Positions 40,401 to 53,250 of a stretch of DNA of 64,000 bases are shown in pieces. Made by a program: the position numbers and the translations under genes. Location: the NCBI RefSeq assembly GCF_046630445.1, contig NC_092341.1, positions 30,146,001 to 30,210,000 on the forward strand, given 5' to 3'. The notes beneath the pieces are model-generated. The model saw only the letters and a list, made by a program, of their open reading frames with translations. It was not told where the DNA came from and did not search any database. The stretch is from Rutidosis leptorrhynchoides (taxonomy: Eukaryota > Streptophyta > Magnoliopsida > Asterales > Asteraceae). Within the stretch, counting starts at the first letter, position 1. Each line of letters starts with the position of its first letter.

Positions 40401-41164
40401 TCCAACATGTCCAAAATTAACAAGTTGAAGGGATTAATTTCCCGTGAATTCGAGATGAAAGATCTTGGTGGTGCTAGGCATATACTTGGCATGAGTATTG
40501 TGCATGATCATGTGAAAGGTACTCTATACTTGTCTCAATCTAAATATATTGAGAAAGTAGTAGAGAGGTTTAATATGGAGAATTCAAAGGCTCGTTCTAT
40601 GCCTTTGGGTAGCACGATAAAGTTATCGAAAAGTCAATCACCAAAGACGGTAAAAGACAAAACAGATATGAAAAAGGTTCCATATGCATCGGCCGTGGGT
40701 AGTATTATGTATGCCATGGTTTGTACAAGACCCGATATTGCTCAAGCAGTAGGAGTTGTAAGTCGTTATATGTCTAATCCAGGGAAAGAGCATTGGGAAG
40801 CGGTCAAATGGTTGCTTCATTATTTGAAAGGTACTTCTAATATGAGATTGTGTTTCTCCAAAAATAATCTCATACTTAGGGGTTACGTAGATGTTGATTT
40901 GGGTGGATGTGATGATTCGGGGAAAAGCACTACGGATTATGTTTTCATAATAGGGAAGATGGCGGTTAGTTGGATGTCTCGACTACAAAAGAGTGTTGCT
41001 TTATCAACCACCGAAGCCGAATATATGGCTATTGCAGAAGCTTCTAAAGAGCTTGTTTGGTTGAAAAACTTCTTAGGTGAGTTGGGTAAAGGACAAGACT
41101 ATTGCGTCTTGAATTGTGATAATCAAAGTGCGGTTCATCTTGGGAAGAATCTGGTGTTTCATAG
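37422..41164 (+). pseudogene. Copia gag-pol, main part, multiply broken
   Basis: It starts MAEDGKFKIDQFDG. Gag is followed by a CWGC knuckle, protease LDSGASFHAT, integrase with RLGHMSEKG and SDNGGEY, then RT and RNase H (STTEAEYMA). Breaks: TAA at 37524; an extra A in the run 38130-38136 that disrupts the knuckle; TGA at 38641 and 38959; a deletion with frameshift near 39215-39235 in integrase; and frame changes at the A-run 39870-39878 and near 39915. In RT the catalytic YVDD reads YVDY (40374-40385), which would abolish metal binding. The frame is cut at LVFHS by the Athila-type insertion. Length and order fit a Tnt1-like copia polyprotein. Confidence 0.92.
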
Positions 41165-42591
41165 TGATGTGTAATTTCGTACTCTAAATTATTAGCTAAA
41201 TACCTATCGATTATCACACAATACAGGCAACTATAACCAGTTCGTGTAGTTATTAAACAAGTATTTGACCAATTCGTTCCACAGAGAGCAGGTAATTGAA
41301 AACTTGAAATATTAATTATTCTAAGATTTAAAAGGGGGTTTTGTTGTAAAACTGATTAAACGCGAAAGTAAATTAAACTTAACTCAATAAGAAACAAAGG
41401 TATCCACTTAGCTACAATTCCCTAGACTAGGATTGCTCGTTTAAACCCGTTAATTAAACAATTACAATGATGTGACACTGTATTTATCTGTCGATTCCTA
41501 CAGTTTAAGACTAGCAACCTAAGTATAACTGTCGTTAACCTAGAGTTACTAACCAATTCACAATGGTATTACTCAAGATTATAATCTAACTTAGGTTGGT
41601 TTGGTGTCCCTTACAACCTCACAATTATTGCAACTAATTTCAAGCTCAACCACTATACGATTAATTTTATTATCGGTGTCCCTCATAAAATCTCACGTAT
41701 TCCTAAATTATTCACGTTCAATAATCTAGTAAAAGCTATTAATCAATTTAACTGTCATTAGTTAATCAATAACTTCCGTGATCTAACAATCAATAAGCTT
41801 TAATAACGGTGGATCTTAGCTAGACATAAACTTGTGTAATTTTAATTAATTGTTATTAACCAAAAGATCGCAATCCATCACCTAGGTTCATGCATCTAAG
41901 CGAATACTAAATATTTAGCTACTCATGGTAAAGCAAAGAACAAATAAATAAGAAGAACAATTAAACATAATCATTGAATTGAATGAAGAACAAATTAATA
42001 AAAGTAATTAAACTAACCAAGAATGATATTGTAGCTTAAACCCTTGTAAAATAATGAAGAAAGACAAAGAAATTCGTAACTAAAGTTGCTGTAGGCTAAA
42101 GTTCAGAATAAAAACTGCATACCCTAAATTGGGGTAAAATTCGTCTATTTATAGAAGCTGGGAAAACAGCTGAAACCGACCTATGTCACGATCCGCGACA
42201 TCTCATCGCGATACGCGACAACCTCATCGCGTTACGCGATAAACAGGATGCGACAAAGCTGCTTAATACGCGACAGAATGGTCAGAACGGCCCCTTTTCC
42301 ATGTCGTGTTCTGATGCACTTCATCACGTATCATGATGACCAAAACGCGATAAACCTTATCCTGAAGCGATGGAAACTGATTTTTTTCACCCGAGGCATG
42401 TTTATCTTCAACTGTAACTTTGTTTTGGCTATAACCTCAATAAAATCAACAATAATGAGCCAACGAACCATATCTTGACACTTTTCTTCATTTTAAACTC
42501 AAATAACTCGATATCTCCACCAAAGTCTTCAAAATACTAGCAAATGGAACAAGATAAAGCCCAAAATATATATATGAAAATGGCGTTATCA
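41165..42591 (-). repeat. 3' LTR of the Athila-type element
   Basis: 1427 bases. A CpG-rich cgcgatacgcgaca repeat block (42185-42275) lies beside the TATA box ctataaatag (minus strand, 42154-42145). Confidence 0.93.
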
Positions 42592-44933
42592 AAATCCCCC
42601 ACACTTGAACCTTGCTTGTCCTCAAGCAAGTCAATCCTCTACAAGCTCTCGTACTCTTCATCTTTTCACTGATAAGCTTATTTCCTCACAAAACAATTCC
42701 TCACATTCCTGTCCCTTACAATACAACATACAAACCATCAAACGCACCCCCCCCTTCTTCCCCCCATTTTCATTCAAACACATTTCAAAAACAATATCCT
42801 AAGTGGCCATTATCGCAACAAATTTTCAATAAACATTTTTTTTTCTAGGTCATGAATTGAGATGTAAAGACAATTTGGGTTGAGAACTCAAACTTCAAAA
42901 ATTTCCATAACTTTACTTCTTAACAAAAACCTTTCATCTCAAAGCCTAAACTCTTTTCACTTAACTTCCCCTAAAAATCACATTACTAGGCTTTCAATAT
43001 CCTTCTTTTCTTTGCATCAATAAACCCTTAAGACCTAACTTTCCAACCTCAATAACTAATCACCAATAAACATTCAAATACAATTGGTGTAAAATGATTA
43101 CAAATGATAAAAACAATCTTACGTTATAAGGTTTAGTATTTGTAATCATGACCCTTATTCGCATCAAGATAGCCTACTAACAATATTTAAGGCGCTATTG
43201 CAAATACCAATACTTCACAATTTAATCAAAGATCCAGTTATAAATAGATTCATACCTGTGTTTATGTAGGGAAATCCGTTTAACTTTTTAACTCTCTTGA
43301 TTCCATTTCATGTTGATAATTTCTAAATATGCAAGCTATCCACATACTGGTCACATCTCTCTTATCCAAAGTACCCCGCAAAGGTAACTCTTCCCAAGGT
43401 CTAGTCTTACTAGGTATTTCCCACATCATGAGCCAAAGATGATCACTGCTGCATAAGTATGAGACGAGTACCTAAAGATGATCACCTTGCCTTGAGATAG
43501 TAACGTCCTTGACCCGTGTAGCGAACCTTCAACCAACCGATCCCAAACCGGAAAAAGGTCTTAGGTGGTTAGGTGATCTAGTACCCCAAAGGATCTATCG
43601 GCTCGAGTCTTAGAAACGACTACTTAAGTTCGGATCTCATAAGCATCTTTTTTTTTTTTTCAAGCATAATACTCTCTTTGAATATCTCCCTCGTCTTCAA
43701 TTTGTGACTTTGTAGAACCCGCAATGTATGATGTAGTGGATGGATATATGATGTGATCGATGATGATGAATGATTTGTTGTAGGAAATCTTTAACTCATG
43801 ACATAAAGCAATACCATTCACACCATAGTCAGCAACAGCCACCCCTTAAAAGGTCCATTGGAGTAAGAGATTTGTGATTTTTCCTCTTCAAGCTTACATA
43901 CCTAGCACTTATGAGTATAACACTTCTTTAAGAGAGTCAAAAAGCCATAAACACAAAATACGAAGCCATTTATATCCTAATCTCTAATTTAACCATTTTT
44001 TTCGCATTTTACCCTAAAGCCCTAAATACCGTTATTCTTCATTTCTTGACACAAATAAGTTGCATTGTCATCTTTGAAACAAATACTAAACTAGATAAAA
44101 AAAGATTAAATTTTTAACATTTTTAACCAAATTTATCCAACATTTATCCCTTTTCAACGTTCACCTTTCATCAATTGTTTTTCCTTAAGCATTTATATAC
44201 TCAAAATTCCTAAGTCATGGTCAAAAAGGTCATTCATAATTAACATATCACTAGCAATTTGCTTAAAACTAATAAACCTCACCGGCCAAAACCAAAAATT
44301 CCAAGTCAATCCCTAATCACTACGGGTGCTCTCATGGGTAAACATCTCAATCATAACCTTGAAAAGTTTAAAAATTTAATTTTGACCACTAGGCAATTAA
44401 AACATGCAAAAAGTTCAAAAATCCGCGAGAATTTATCTCTCCCCCCCACACTTAAGATCATGTAATGCCCTCATTTACATGAAATCAGAAAATCAAAAAT
44501 AAATTCGAGAGGACAAAATAGTGAAAAAGGGAAAAGAAAAGAAAAGAAAAACCCGGATTTTTAGATCCGTAGATCGCGAAAACACGGTGCACGATGGCGC
44601 TGAACTTACTGCCAGCATAAGAACATCAGCATCCATTCGATCACCACAACATCATAATCAAGTAAGGTGCTGAACTTAATGCCAGACTTTGAAAAATAAT
44701 AAAGCACAACCACCGTGGAACCTGAAACGAAAACATACATACCACAACCACAATTAATGGGGTGGTACCACCATGGTACCGAAACGCCCCATTAAAAATC
44801 CAAAGTATTAAGTTTAAACACTAACAACTACCATCATCCTAATTAAGGTTACAGTCATCTAAAATAAAAATAAATAAACAAAATTAAAAAGTTATTGTTT
44901 TGCTTGTCACCACACGATCACCACCGCATCCAA
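42592..44933 (-). other. Noncoding 3' region and PPT of the Athila-type element
   Basis: The minus strand ends gttcaagtgtgggggattt just before the LTR, a clear polypurine tract (about 42592-42604). The preceding 2.3 kb has no supported ORF. It includes a T14 run near 43652 and AT-rich sequence. A long noncoding stretch after the env-position ORF is usual for Athila. Confidence 0.75.
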
Positions 44934-46415
44934 TCACCAAGGGTTATACCCTCTATAAGAGCCATCATACTGCCCACCATAAGGACCTCCACCACCTGAC
45001 TGACCTCCCTGGTTACCTTCATCATACTGAGAACTAGAACCTGCTCCTCTTCGTCATACCATATCCTCCCAAACTTCCTGAGCTGCTGTGCGATCATATA
45101 CCCGATAAGGACCTGTCGACTCCGGATTCCATGGAACACGAGTGCCATAAGGAGTAAAGATGGTATTAGGAGAAACAAGCTCCATGTTGTGTCGATGCCA
45201 ATCGTGATGATACGTAACCTCACTAATGCCATATGCAATCTGACTTTCCGAGCGTGCTCGGGTTTCCTCATTATAAAGCTGCATATTACGCATCTGTTCC
45301 ATTAAATCCCGGTTTGTAAAACGTTGACCCCCGACACCTTGACCCGCATCCTGACCACCCTCGGTCATCTCTTCATCCTCCTCCTGTGCCCCCTGTGCAT
45401 CTCGGGGACGACGACGATGAACCCTATACGGAATAACCTGACCGTGCTCAATATATATTACTCTTGCTCCTCGAAAAACATTTTCTCCTAACACAACCGC
45501 CTCAGTAACAATTCGCTCCATATCCGATCTATCAATCTCAAAAACCGACGCAATCCTCGTGATAAAATGACCACCTCGAATCGGACTTCTCGCAGAACAA
45601 AGTCCACTACCCTGATGTTTAAGAAAATAAGCCACTCCATAAGCAACCGAAGTAGGTGTCTTGGTTCAGAATTGGTTCACATACCAAAGGTCTGGTAAAG
45701 AGACCTTCTCGTTCCCACTTCTTCGATGTGTAATAATATGCGCAACCATTCGTTGAATTGCACGAAGAGCGAGATCCATGATATGAACACAAGGACAGTT
45801 ACTCAGGCTCCATTCAGAATCAGAAGCAATATCCCCCCAAACTCTAGCTGCATCAAATTCACGAGGATCAATCATATCAATTACCCTTTCAGCACACCAA
45901 AGATAATCTCGAAAACTAACTCGTGTGCGTTCTTCATCGGTATAAATTCCCAAACAAGTAGCCAACTGAAATAATGACATAGAGTGGTTAACCCCACCCA
46001 AACGAAAAGTCATAAACGTTGGATCATCAACGTTTTCAGGGTGAAGGTTCATCACATATGTAGCGTAAAATTCAATAATCAACTCCCGGTAAACTATTTC
46101 ATGAATCCCAAAGAAAGCAACCCAATCATTATACACAGAACTACGCCATTCCAACTGCAAATACTCCATAACCGTAGCATGTAAACCACCTCGTTGCAAA
46201 ACATTCCAATCAACCACCCGATGTGGTCCAAATTCTTTACGAATCAACTCTTGAACATCCGCCTTTCTTTGCTTAATAACCTTCGATCGACCATTAAACC
46301 GTAAATTCACATGTAATTCTGTTTGAGGAATTGGAGGTTGCGGTTGAACCTCCTCAGCTGCACCGGCTGTAGTACCGAAACTTGAAGTACCCCTAGCATT
46401 ACCACGTCCTCCTGT
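44934..46415 (-). pseudogene. Env-position ORF (Athila ORF-1-like), main exon
   Basis: 494 codons read from TGGRGNARG to RGYNPW, with in-frame TGA stops at about 45666 and 45054. The middle (MEYLQLEWRSSVYNDWVAFF, SLFQLATCLGIYTDEE) resembles the plant Athila ORF-1 retrotransposon protein family. The end is acidic, then Gly/Tyr-rich. No clear signal peptide or membrane segment is seen, so envelope function is doubtful. The frame has no ATG near its start: upstream it opens through a pyrimidine-rich acceptor (tttgtttttcag, ending 46416), and the start codon most likely comes from a small exon at 47135-47143. The stops show that this copy is dead. Confidence 0.75.
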
Positions 46416-47134
46416 CTGAAAAACAAACACAATGACAAACCAAAAAGATATATCACAAAGGACATGTTAGCGTTAGCGATACCCTGCATTCTTTCAAACA
46501 TATACCTAAGGCACACAATGTCAATGGTCACTTATAACAAATTCCCAAGTATCATCCTTAATCATCATGAAAATCCTCACAGTTATAAACAATTCAAAGC
46601 ATGCATGTCAAATCAACACAAATCAATCTACTAACGTCATCCTCTCAGTAACATATGCAACTTTAACAAAGTAAACCAACAATCCAAACACGTAATCAAA
46701 GCATACATATCATCGGCACATGCTAAACACAATCCAAAAGTCAAACTGAGTCAAACCCAGTCAACCAAGTCAAAATCCCTAATTACACATGAACCCTAGA
46801 ATTCAAAATCAAAATATAGACAATTTAAACATGAATTCATGGTATTTATACTCAACTAACAATCATACAACATTCAAAATATATCAATTTAACTCACAAA
46901 TTCAAAACCCCCAATTAATCATACCTAAGAACCCTAGAAATCAAAGAACGAAATTATAGAACAATAGGCATGAAAATCGATGTAATAACATGTTAAGCAT
47001 ACATAATCTTCAACAAAAATCGAACAATAACACATAAACACACCCCCACACTTGTTTTTCACTTAAGCCCTAATGAAATTCGTTATTAATCATGAGAAAA
47101 AGATGAAAACAAGCAAGAAGAGGTTAAATCATAC
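46416..47134 (-). other. Predicted 719-nt intron of the env-position ORF
   Basis: It begins GTATGA and ends TTTGTTTTTCAG on the minus strand. It is AT-rich, as plant introns are, and carries no coding frame. Confidence 0.5.
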
Positions 47135-47143
47135 CCTAGCCAT
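47135..47143 (-). CDS. Putative first coding exon (Met-Ala-Arg) of the env-position ORF
   Basis: ATG GCT AGG is followed at once by GTATGA (from 47134), a good plant donor. Joining to 46415 keeps phase 0 and gives Met-Ala-Arg before TGGRGNARG. The intron would be 719 nt (47134-46416). Upstream is a CT-rich 5' UTR-like run (tctctttatctctctc) and a TATA-like sequence near 47285. Confidence 0.5.
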
Positions 47144-47277
47144 GATGTTAGTGTTGATTAGATGAAGATTCGTGAGTAAATCAAAGATTTAATTAATGGG
47201 TTATGGCCAATTGAGAGCAGAAAATTCGAGAGAGATAAAGAGAATTAAGTGGTGGTGATGAAAGAGGCTGGAAAAAG

Positions 47278-47441
47278 CTAATATACCCCGACCTGCTGCA
47301 ACTATCGTGTTTTGCGACAAGGTGTCGCATTCTGTGACACTCTGTATTCAAACACGATAGTTTAGACCCAAACGCGACAACCTATGGGGTCCGGACTGAT
47401 CAATCTGTCGCGTTTTGGTGGTATTTGTCGCGTTTTGGTGG
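47278..47441 (-). promoter_or_regulatory. Internal promoter candidate with CpG repeat block
   Basis: On the minus strand, repeats of acgcgaca/tgtcgcgtttt (47441-47301) are followed by gtatatta (about 47285-47278), a CT-rich leader and the ATG at 47143. The block holds a 12-bp inverted pair (actatcgtgttt 47301-47312 and its complement 47350-47361). The same kind of block precedes TATA in this element's LTR. Confidence 0.5.
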
Positions 47442-47586
47442 CTTTTTTTTCCAGATTTTATATTGTTTTTGGAGTTTTCACGGTTTACCAAGTACACAAA
47501 AATTACCTAATAAAGAAAAAATAAAAATACAAAACTCTACACGAATTGATTTTTTAATGAGTCGTTTTCTCGACTCATGGCCACGT

Positions 47587-50500
47587 TCATGTGTCTTTCG
47601 GGTAGAGGGTGAGGTCCTCCCTCTTGGTGTTATCGAATACCTCGTGATACAATTTTAACCGATGACCATTCACCTTAAAGCTTCTACCCTCGTTATCTAA
47701 CAATTTCACGTGCCCGGCCGGAAAAGCTTTCTTCACCATGAATGGACCGGACCATCGTGACCTAAGCTTTCCGGCGGAGAATTTAAACTTAGATTGAAAT
47801 AACAAAACTTTATCGTCCGGTTCAAATTCTTTTCTCATCTTCAAACGCGCATCATGCCATAACTTCATTTTCTCCTTATAAATGCGCGAATTCTCATAAG
47901 CATAGTTTCGCAATTCCTCAAGTTCATGAATTTGCAAAAACCGATGTTCTCCCGCTTCCTTAAGGTCCGTATTACACTGTTTAAGTGCCCAATACGCCTT
48001 ATGCTCCACTTCAACCGGCAAATGACAAGCTTTTCCATAAATGAGACGGAATGGTGTAGTACCAATGGGCGTTTTATACGCAGTTCGAAATGCCCATAAC
48101 GCGTCATTCAACTTCCGGTTCCAAATCTTAGGATTGTTTTTCACCATTCTTTTAAGAATGCGTTTTAGTGCGCGGTTAGTATTCTCAACTTGGCCACTTG
48201 TTTGAGGGTGGTAAGCCGTGGAGAAACGGTGGGTTACTCCATACTTCTTAAGCACCTTCTCGAGTAGTTGATTCGCAAAGTGCGTACCGCGATCACTAAT
48301 CAAGGCTTTTGGAAGCCCGAAACGCGAAAAGAGGTTTTTAAGGAAGTCAACGACGAATCTTGCATCATTAGTAGGCAAAGCTTTAGCCTCGGCCCACTTT
48401 GACACGTAGTCAACTGCCACAAGGATGTATTTGCATTTGTTGGATGCGGGAAAAGGTCCCATGAAATCTATCCCCCAAATGTCAAATATCTCACAAACTT
48501 GAATACTCGTTTGGGGCATCTCATCTCTTTTGGAGATGTTTCCCGCCCTTTGGCAAGCATCACAAGTTTTGATAAAGGCACTAGCATCTTTGAAAATGGT
48601 AGGCCAATAGAATCCCGAATCGAAGATTTTCTTAGCTGTATAATTAGCTCCAAGATGCCCACCTGTGGGTCCTTGGTGACAATGCTCTAGAATTTGTCGA
48701 GCTTCCTTCCCATAAACACAACGACGAATCACTTGATCCGCCTCAATTCAAAAAAGATGTGGGGCATCCCAAAAGTAGAACTTAATATCCGCAAAGAATT
48801 TCTTCTTTTGTTGGTAAGTTAAACCTTTGGAAAGAATGCCCGCGGCTAAATAATTAGCAATATCGGCGAACCAAGGAGTTTCGGATTCAATTTCGATACC
48901 CATAAGGGACTCATCGGGGAATGTATCATGAATGTCCGATTCATTGAGTTCCTCTAGGTTTGGATTTTCAAGACGAGATAAATGATCCGCGGCTAAATTT
49001 TCGGCACCCTTTTTATCCTTGATCTCAATGTCAAATTCTTGGAGAAGAAGAATCCAACGAATGAGTCTAGGCTTAGCATCTTGTTTGGAGAACAAGTACT
49101 TAAGGGCCGAATGATCGGTGTAAACGACTGTTTTAGACAACAACAAATATGACCTTAATTTATCATACACAAAGACGACCGCAAGGAGCTCCTTTTCCGT
49201 GGTGGTATAATTTAATTGAGCCCCCGTAAGTGTCTTACTCGCGTAATAAATAGGTTTAAAGTGATTAACGTGGCGTTGACCTAAAACCGCGCCTAACGCA
49301 AAATCACTAGCATCACACATAAGCTCGAAAGGTTAAGACCAATCGGGAGATACCATGATAGGAGCGTGTGTGAGCTTCTCTTTTAAGAAGTTGAAAGCGT
49401 TCTTGCATTCGATATTAAAGTCGAAAGGAACGTCCTTCTCAAGGAGTTTAGTCATTGGTCGGGAAATCTTAGAGAAGTCCTTAATGAACCGTCTATAGAA
49501 TCCCGCATGACCAAGAAAACTACGAATGGCTTTAACGTTTGTAGGTTTGGGAAGGCCCGAAATAACATCAATTTTGGCCTTATCAGCCTCAATACCTGCA
49601 CGAGAGATTTTGTGCCCTAAGATAATGCCTTCCTTCACCATGAAGTGGCATTTTTCCCAGTTAAGAACAAGGTTTGATTCCTCGCACCTTTTGAGCACTT
49701 TTTCAAGATTAACAAGACACGAATCGAAAGAGTCTCCAAAGACAGAAAAATCGTCCATGAAAACTTCCATGAAGTCTTCGATCATGTCATGAAAGATGGC
49801 GACCATACACCTTTGGAAGGTGCTCGGGGCATTGCATAGCCCGAATGGCATTCGCCGATAAGCAAAGGTACCGAAAGGACAAGTAAATGTGGTTTTATCT
49901 TGGTCCTTCGGATCAATGGGGATTTGGAAGTAGCCTGAAAATCCATCTAGGAAACAATAGAACTCCCTTCCCGCTAAACGCTCAAGCATTTGATCAATAA
50001 ATGGAAGCGGGAAGTGGTCCTTCCTAATGGCGTCGTTCAAACGACGATAATCTATACAAACTCTCCATCCCGTGACAGTACGAGTAGGGACAAGTTCGTC
50101 CTTCTCATTGAGAACAATAGTCGTGCCTCCCTTTTTGGGCACAACTTGAACAGGGCTTACCCACGGGCTGTCCGAGATGGGATAAATTAACCCGGCATCG
50201 AGCAATCTAACCACCTCTTTTTTAACGACCTCTTTCATATTCGGGTTTAGACGACGTTGCCTTTGTACCATGGGTTTAAAATCATCTTCCATTAGGATTC
50301 GATGAGTACAAAAGGCCAGATTGATGCCCGGTATGTCCGAGGTTTTCCAAGCTATTGCCCTTTTGTGGGATTTAAGAACGGAAACCAACTGACCCTTTTG
50401 GTCGCCGGTAAGTGTCGAAGAAATAATAACCGGCAATTGGGACGTACCTTGAAGATAAGCATATTCCATGTGAGGTGGAAGCTCCTTAAGCTCCAAGGTG

Positions 50501-52947
50501 GGAGGTTCTTCGAGAGATGTTTTGATGCGGAATTCATTTTTCAACCGGATAATTTCAAATGATTCCGATTCTTTAAGCTCATCCTCTTTTAGCAACTCCT
50601 CCAACTCAACTTCCGGGTCGAAGTCACCGTTGACTTCACCCATCATGATTACATCCGAGGTGTCTATACTTAACAATTCCTACAAATCATGCTCAACACA
50701 GTCGTCAATAACATCAATAGCAAAACATTCATCATCGGTTGAAATAGGGTGTCTCATGGCTTTATTAATGTGAAAAATCACCCTCTCATTCCCAACACCT
50801 AAGCTAAGTTGTTCTTTTTGAACGTGGATGATAGCATCCGCGGTGTTAAGGAATGGTTGACCTAGAATAATGGGCACCTTAGTGTCCTCTCTCATCTATA
50901 AGATCACGAAATTAACTGGAAATACAAGTGACTCAACCTTCACCAATATGTCCTCGGCTATTCCAATGGGGGTATCAAAAGAGTGGTTCGCTAAGCGAAT
51001 CCCCATTCTTGTAGGTTTCAAGTCTCCTAGGCCGAGTTTAAGATACAACGAATATGGCATAAGGTTAACACTAGCACCTAAATCGGCAAGTGCATCGTAC
51101 ACATCCGAATTACCCATAGCGCAAGGAATAAGAAAACTACCCGGGTCGCCCAATTTTGGAGGCATCTTACTCTTTTTCAAGATGGCCGAACATTCCTTAT
51201 GGAGGAATGCGGCGGATACCTCATGGTACTTACCTTTCTTGGAGATTAGATCTTTGAGAAACTTCCCATAGTTAGGCATCCCTTGGAGCACTTCCGCGAG
51301 TGGCATGTTCACGCTAATCTGTTTAATCATGTTTGCAAATTTCTGATATTGACTAGTGAGCTTATCCTTGGTCAACGCTTTCGGGTAAGGAATTGGCGCT
51401 TTGTATTCCTTCAACGGCGGTGATTTAGTTATGATCTCCGGCGGATCATCTTCTTTTTTCTCTTCGTCAGGCGACTTTTCTAACTCGGGCTCTTCCTCCT
51501 TTTGCTCCTCATTAATAGGTACCTGCAAAACATTAGAAGAAACAATAGGAGAAGACTTCGGAGTCTCCTTGTTAATAACCAAACCACTTCGAGCGGTTAT
51601 AGCATTCATGTATTCATTCCTAGCCGGCATCTTGTTGTTGGGATTAGATTGCGTATTAGCTGGGAGAGCACCCGGTGGTCTCTTCGATAAAGATTGAGCA
51701 ATACGCCCCACATCCCGTTCCAAGTTCTAAATCGAAGCCTGCTGATTTCTAACTTGCTGTTTTGTAGATTCCCCATCTTGCCTCAAAGCAGTGATACTTT
51801 TGTCCGTTTTCATAATAAAACCCCGTAGCAATTCCTCCAAAGGAGGCATCTTATTCTCTGGCTACTGAACAGGTGGCATAGGCTGCTGGAAATTCCTAGG
51901 CGGTGCTTGCTGATTTCTGTTATTAAACCCAGGCGACCTGTACGGATATACCTTCTGATTGCCCTGATAAACCGAATTACCACTCTGATAATTGTTACCG
52001 CCCATGTTATTCGCCTGATTGAAAAACTGTCTCCCACCCGGAAATTCACTAAGAGCAAAATCACCCTTCTTAACATAACCCAGATAATTAGCATGTTCCT
52101 CCATTGATGCTTAATCATAATCTTTGGTAAGATGCGGTCCTTGGCATAATTCATAACCCACTTTCATAGCGTGCATCTCTTTAGTCATTGACTCTATCTG
52201 TCTCTTAAAAGTCGTAAGTTGAGCCTTAACTGCAGCAAGCTCGTCACTAGTTTCGGTACTAGCAACATAAGAAGAGCGAGAAAGATCTAATTCTTGATGC
52301 CAATCATATGAATGCGTGGCAGTATCTGAGATGATTTCATAAGCGTCATCCGGAGTCTTTTTCATTAAAGAACCACCTGCAGCGATATCAAGTTCTTTCC
52401 TCGTCGGCACATTAACCCCTTTGTAGAAAATTTGGACCTTATTGAAGTTGTTCAACCCGTGTTGAGGACAATTACGTAACATTTTTCCGAATCGCGTCCA
52501 AGCATCATAAAGTGTCTCATGTGGCTTCTGAACAAAGTGATTAATTTCGCTCTGCAGTTGAGCGGCCTTTGCAGCTGGAAAGAAACGTTGCAAAAACTTA
52601 TCTTCCATTGTAGCCCAACTATCAATTTCACCTTCAGGCAATGAGTCTAACCAATCCTTGGCGTCATCTTTCAAAGACCAAGGAAAAACCCTCCTCAAAT
52701 AGATAACTGTCTCCGCGATATTTGCAATCTTAAACAAGTTGCAAATGCTTTTGAAGGAACGAAGATGCTCGAATGCATCCTCCTTCGGTGTACCTCTGAA
52801 TTGGCATTGGTGAGTTATCATATTAAGAATCTGTCCCTTGACTTCAAAATCTGTAGTGACTGGTGGTTGCCTGATAGCATGTCCGTTACCAGCCCTTGTG
52901 GCTTTCATCAATGCTTCCATAGTCTGTCCTGCTGCTCCTTCAGCCAT
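47587..52947 (-). pseudogene. Gag-pol polyprotein of the Athila-type element, seven stops
   Basis: A single frame of 1787 codons begins MAEGAAGQTMEALMKATR, although an open extension upstream to about 53080 is possible. Order: gag with RFFPAAKAAQLQSEI; protease with ADLGASVNLMPYS (about residue 615); RT with VFMDDFSVFGD (about 1065); RNase H with [13 protein letters not shown]; integrase with HCHQ...CDACQRAG, then [15 protein letters not shown] and [10 protein letters not shown]. Stops are at 52111, 51862, about 51724, 50896, 50677, 49321 and 48733. Flanking residues match conserved family sequence in which Gln or Arg codons stood, so six of the seven look like C-to-T changes. No frameshift is needed. 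The product would package, copy and integrate the element; this copy cannot make it. Confidence 0.94.
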
Positions 52948-53226
52948 GTTAACTTCTTCCTTAATATACTCAAAATCCGGAATATAAAAAGGTAACTCAG
53001 CGAAATCCTCGACGATTTCCTGTTCTTCTTTAGCCTTGCTGCGTGTGTAGTAAACTCTAGACGGTTCCAGAGTTATTGGTACCTAACCTGCGATCACACC
53101 ACAACAAAACCGCACGTAAATCTAAACAAAAATAATAAAACAGAAAAAATAACTTTTGCAAGAATTGCTTCTCACAAAAGGATCGAATAATCAAAAGCTT
53201 AACCAAATTTCCAATAATTACACCGC

Positions 53227-53244
53227 TCCCCGGTAGCGGCGCCA
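53227..53244 (-). promoter_or_regulatory. Primer-binding site, tRNA-Asp
   Basis: The minus strand reads TGGCGCCGCTACCGGGGA, close to the 3' end complement of plant tRNA-Asp, six bases inside the LTR. Athila elements typically use tRNA-Asp. Confidence 0.88.
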
Positions 53245-53250
53245 AAAAAT

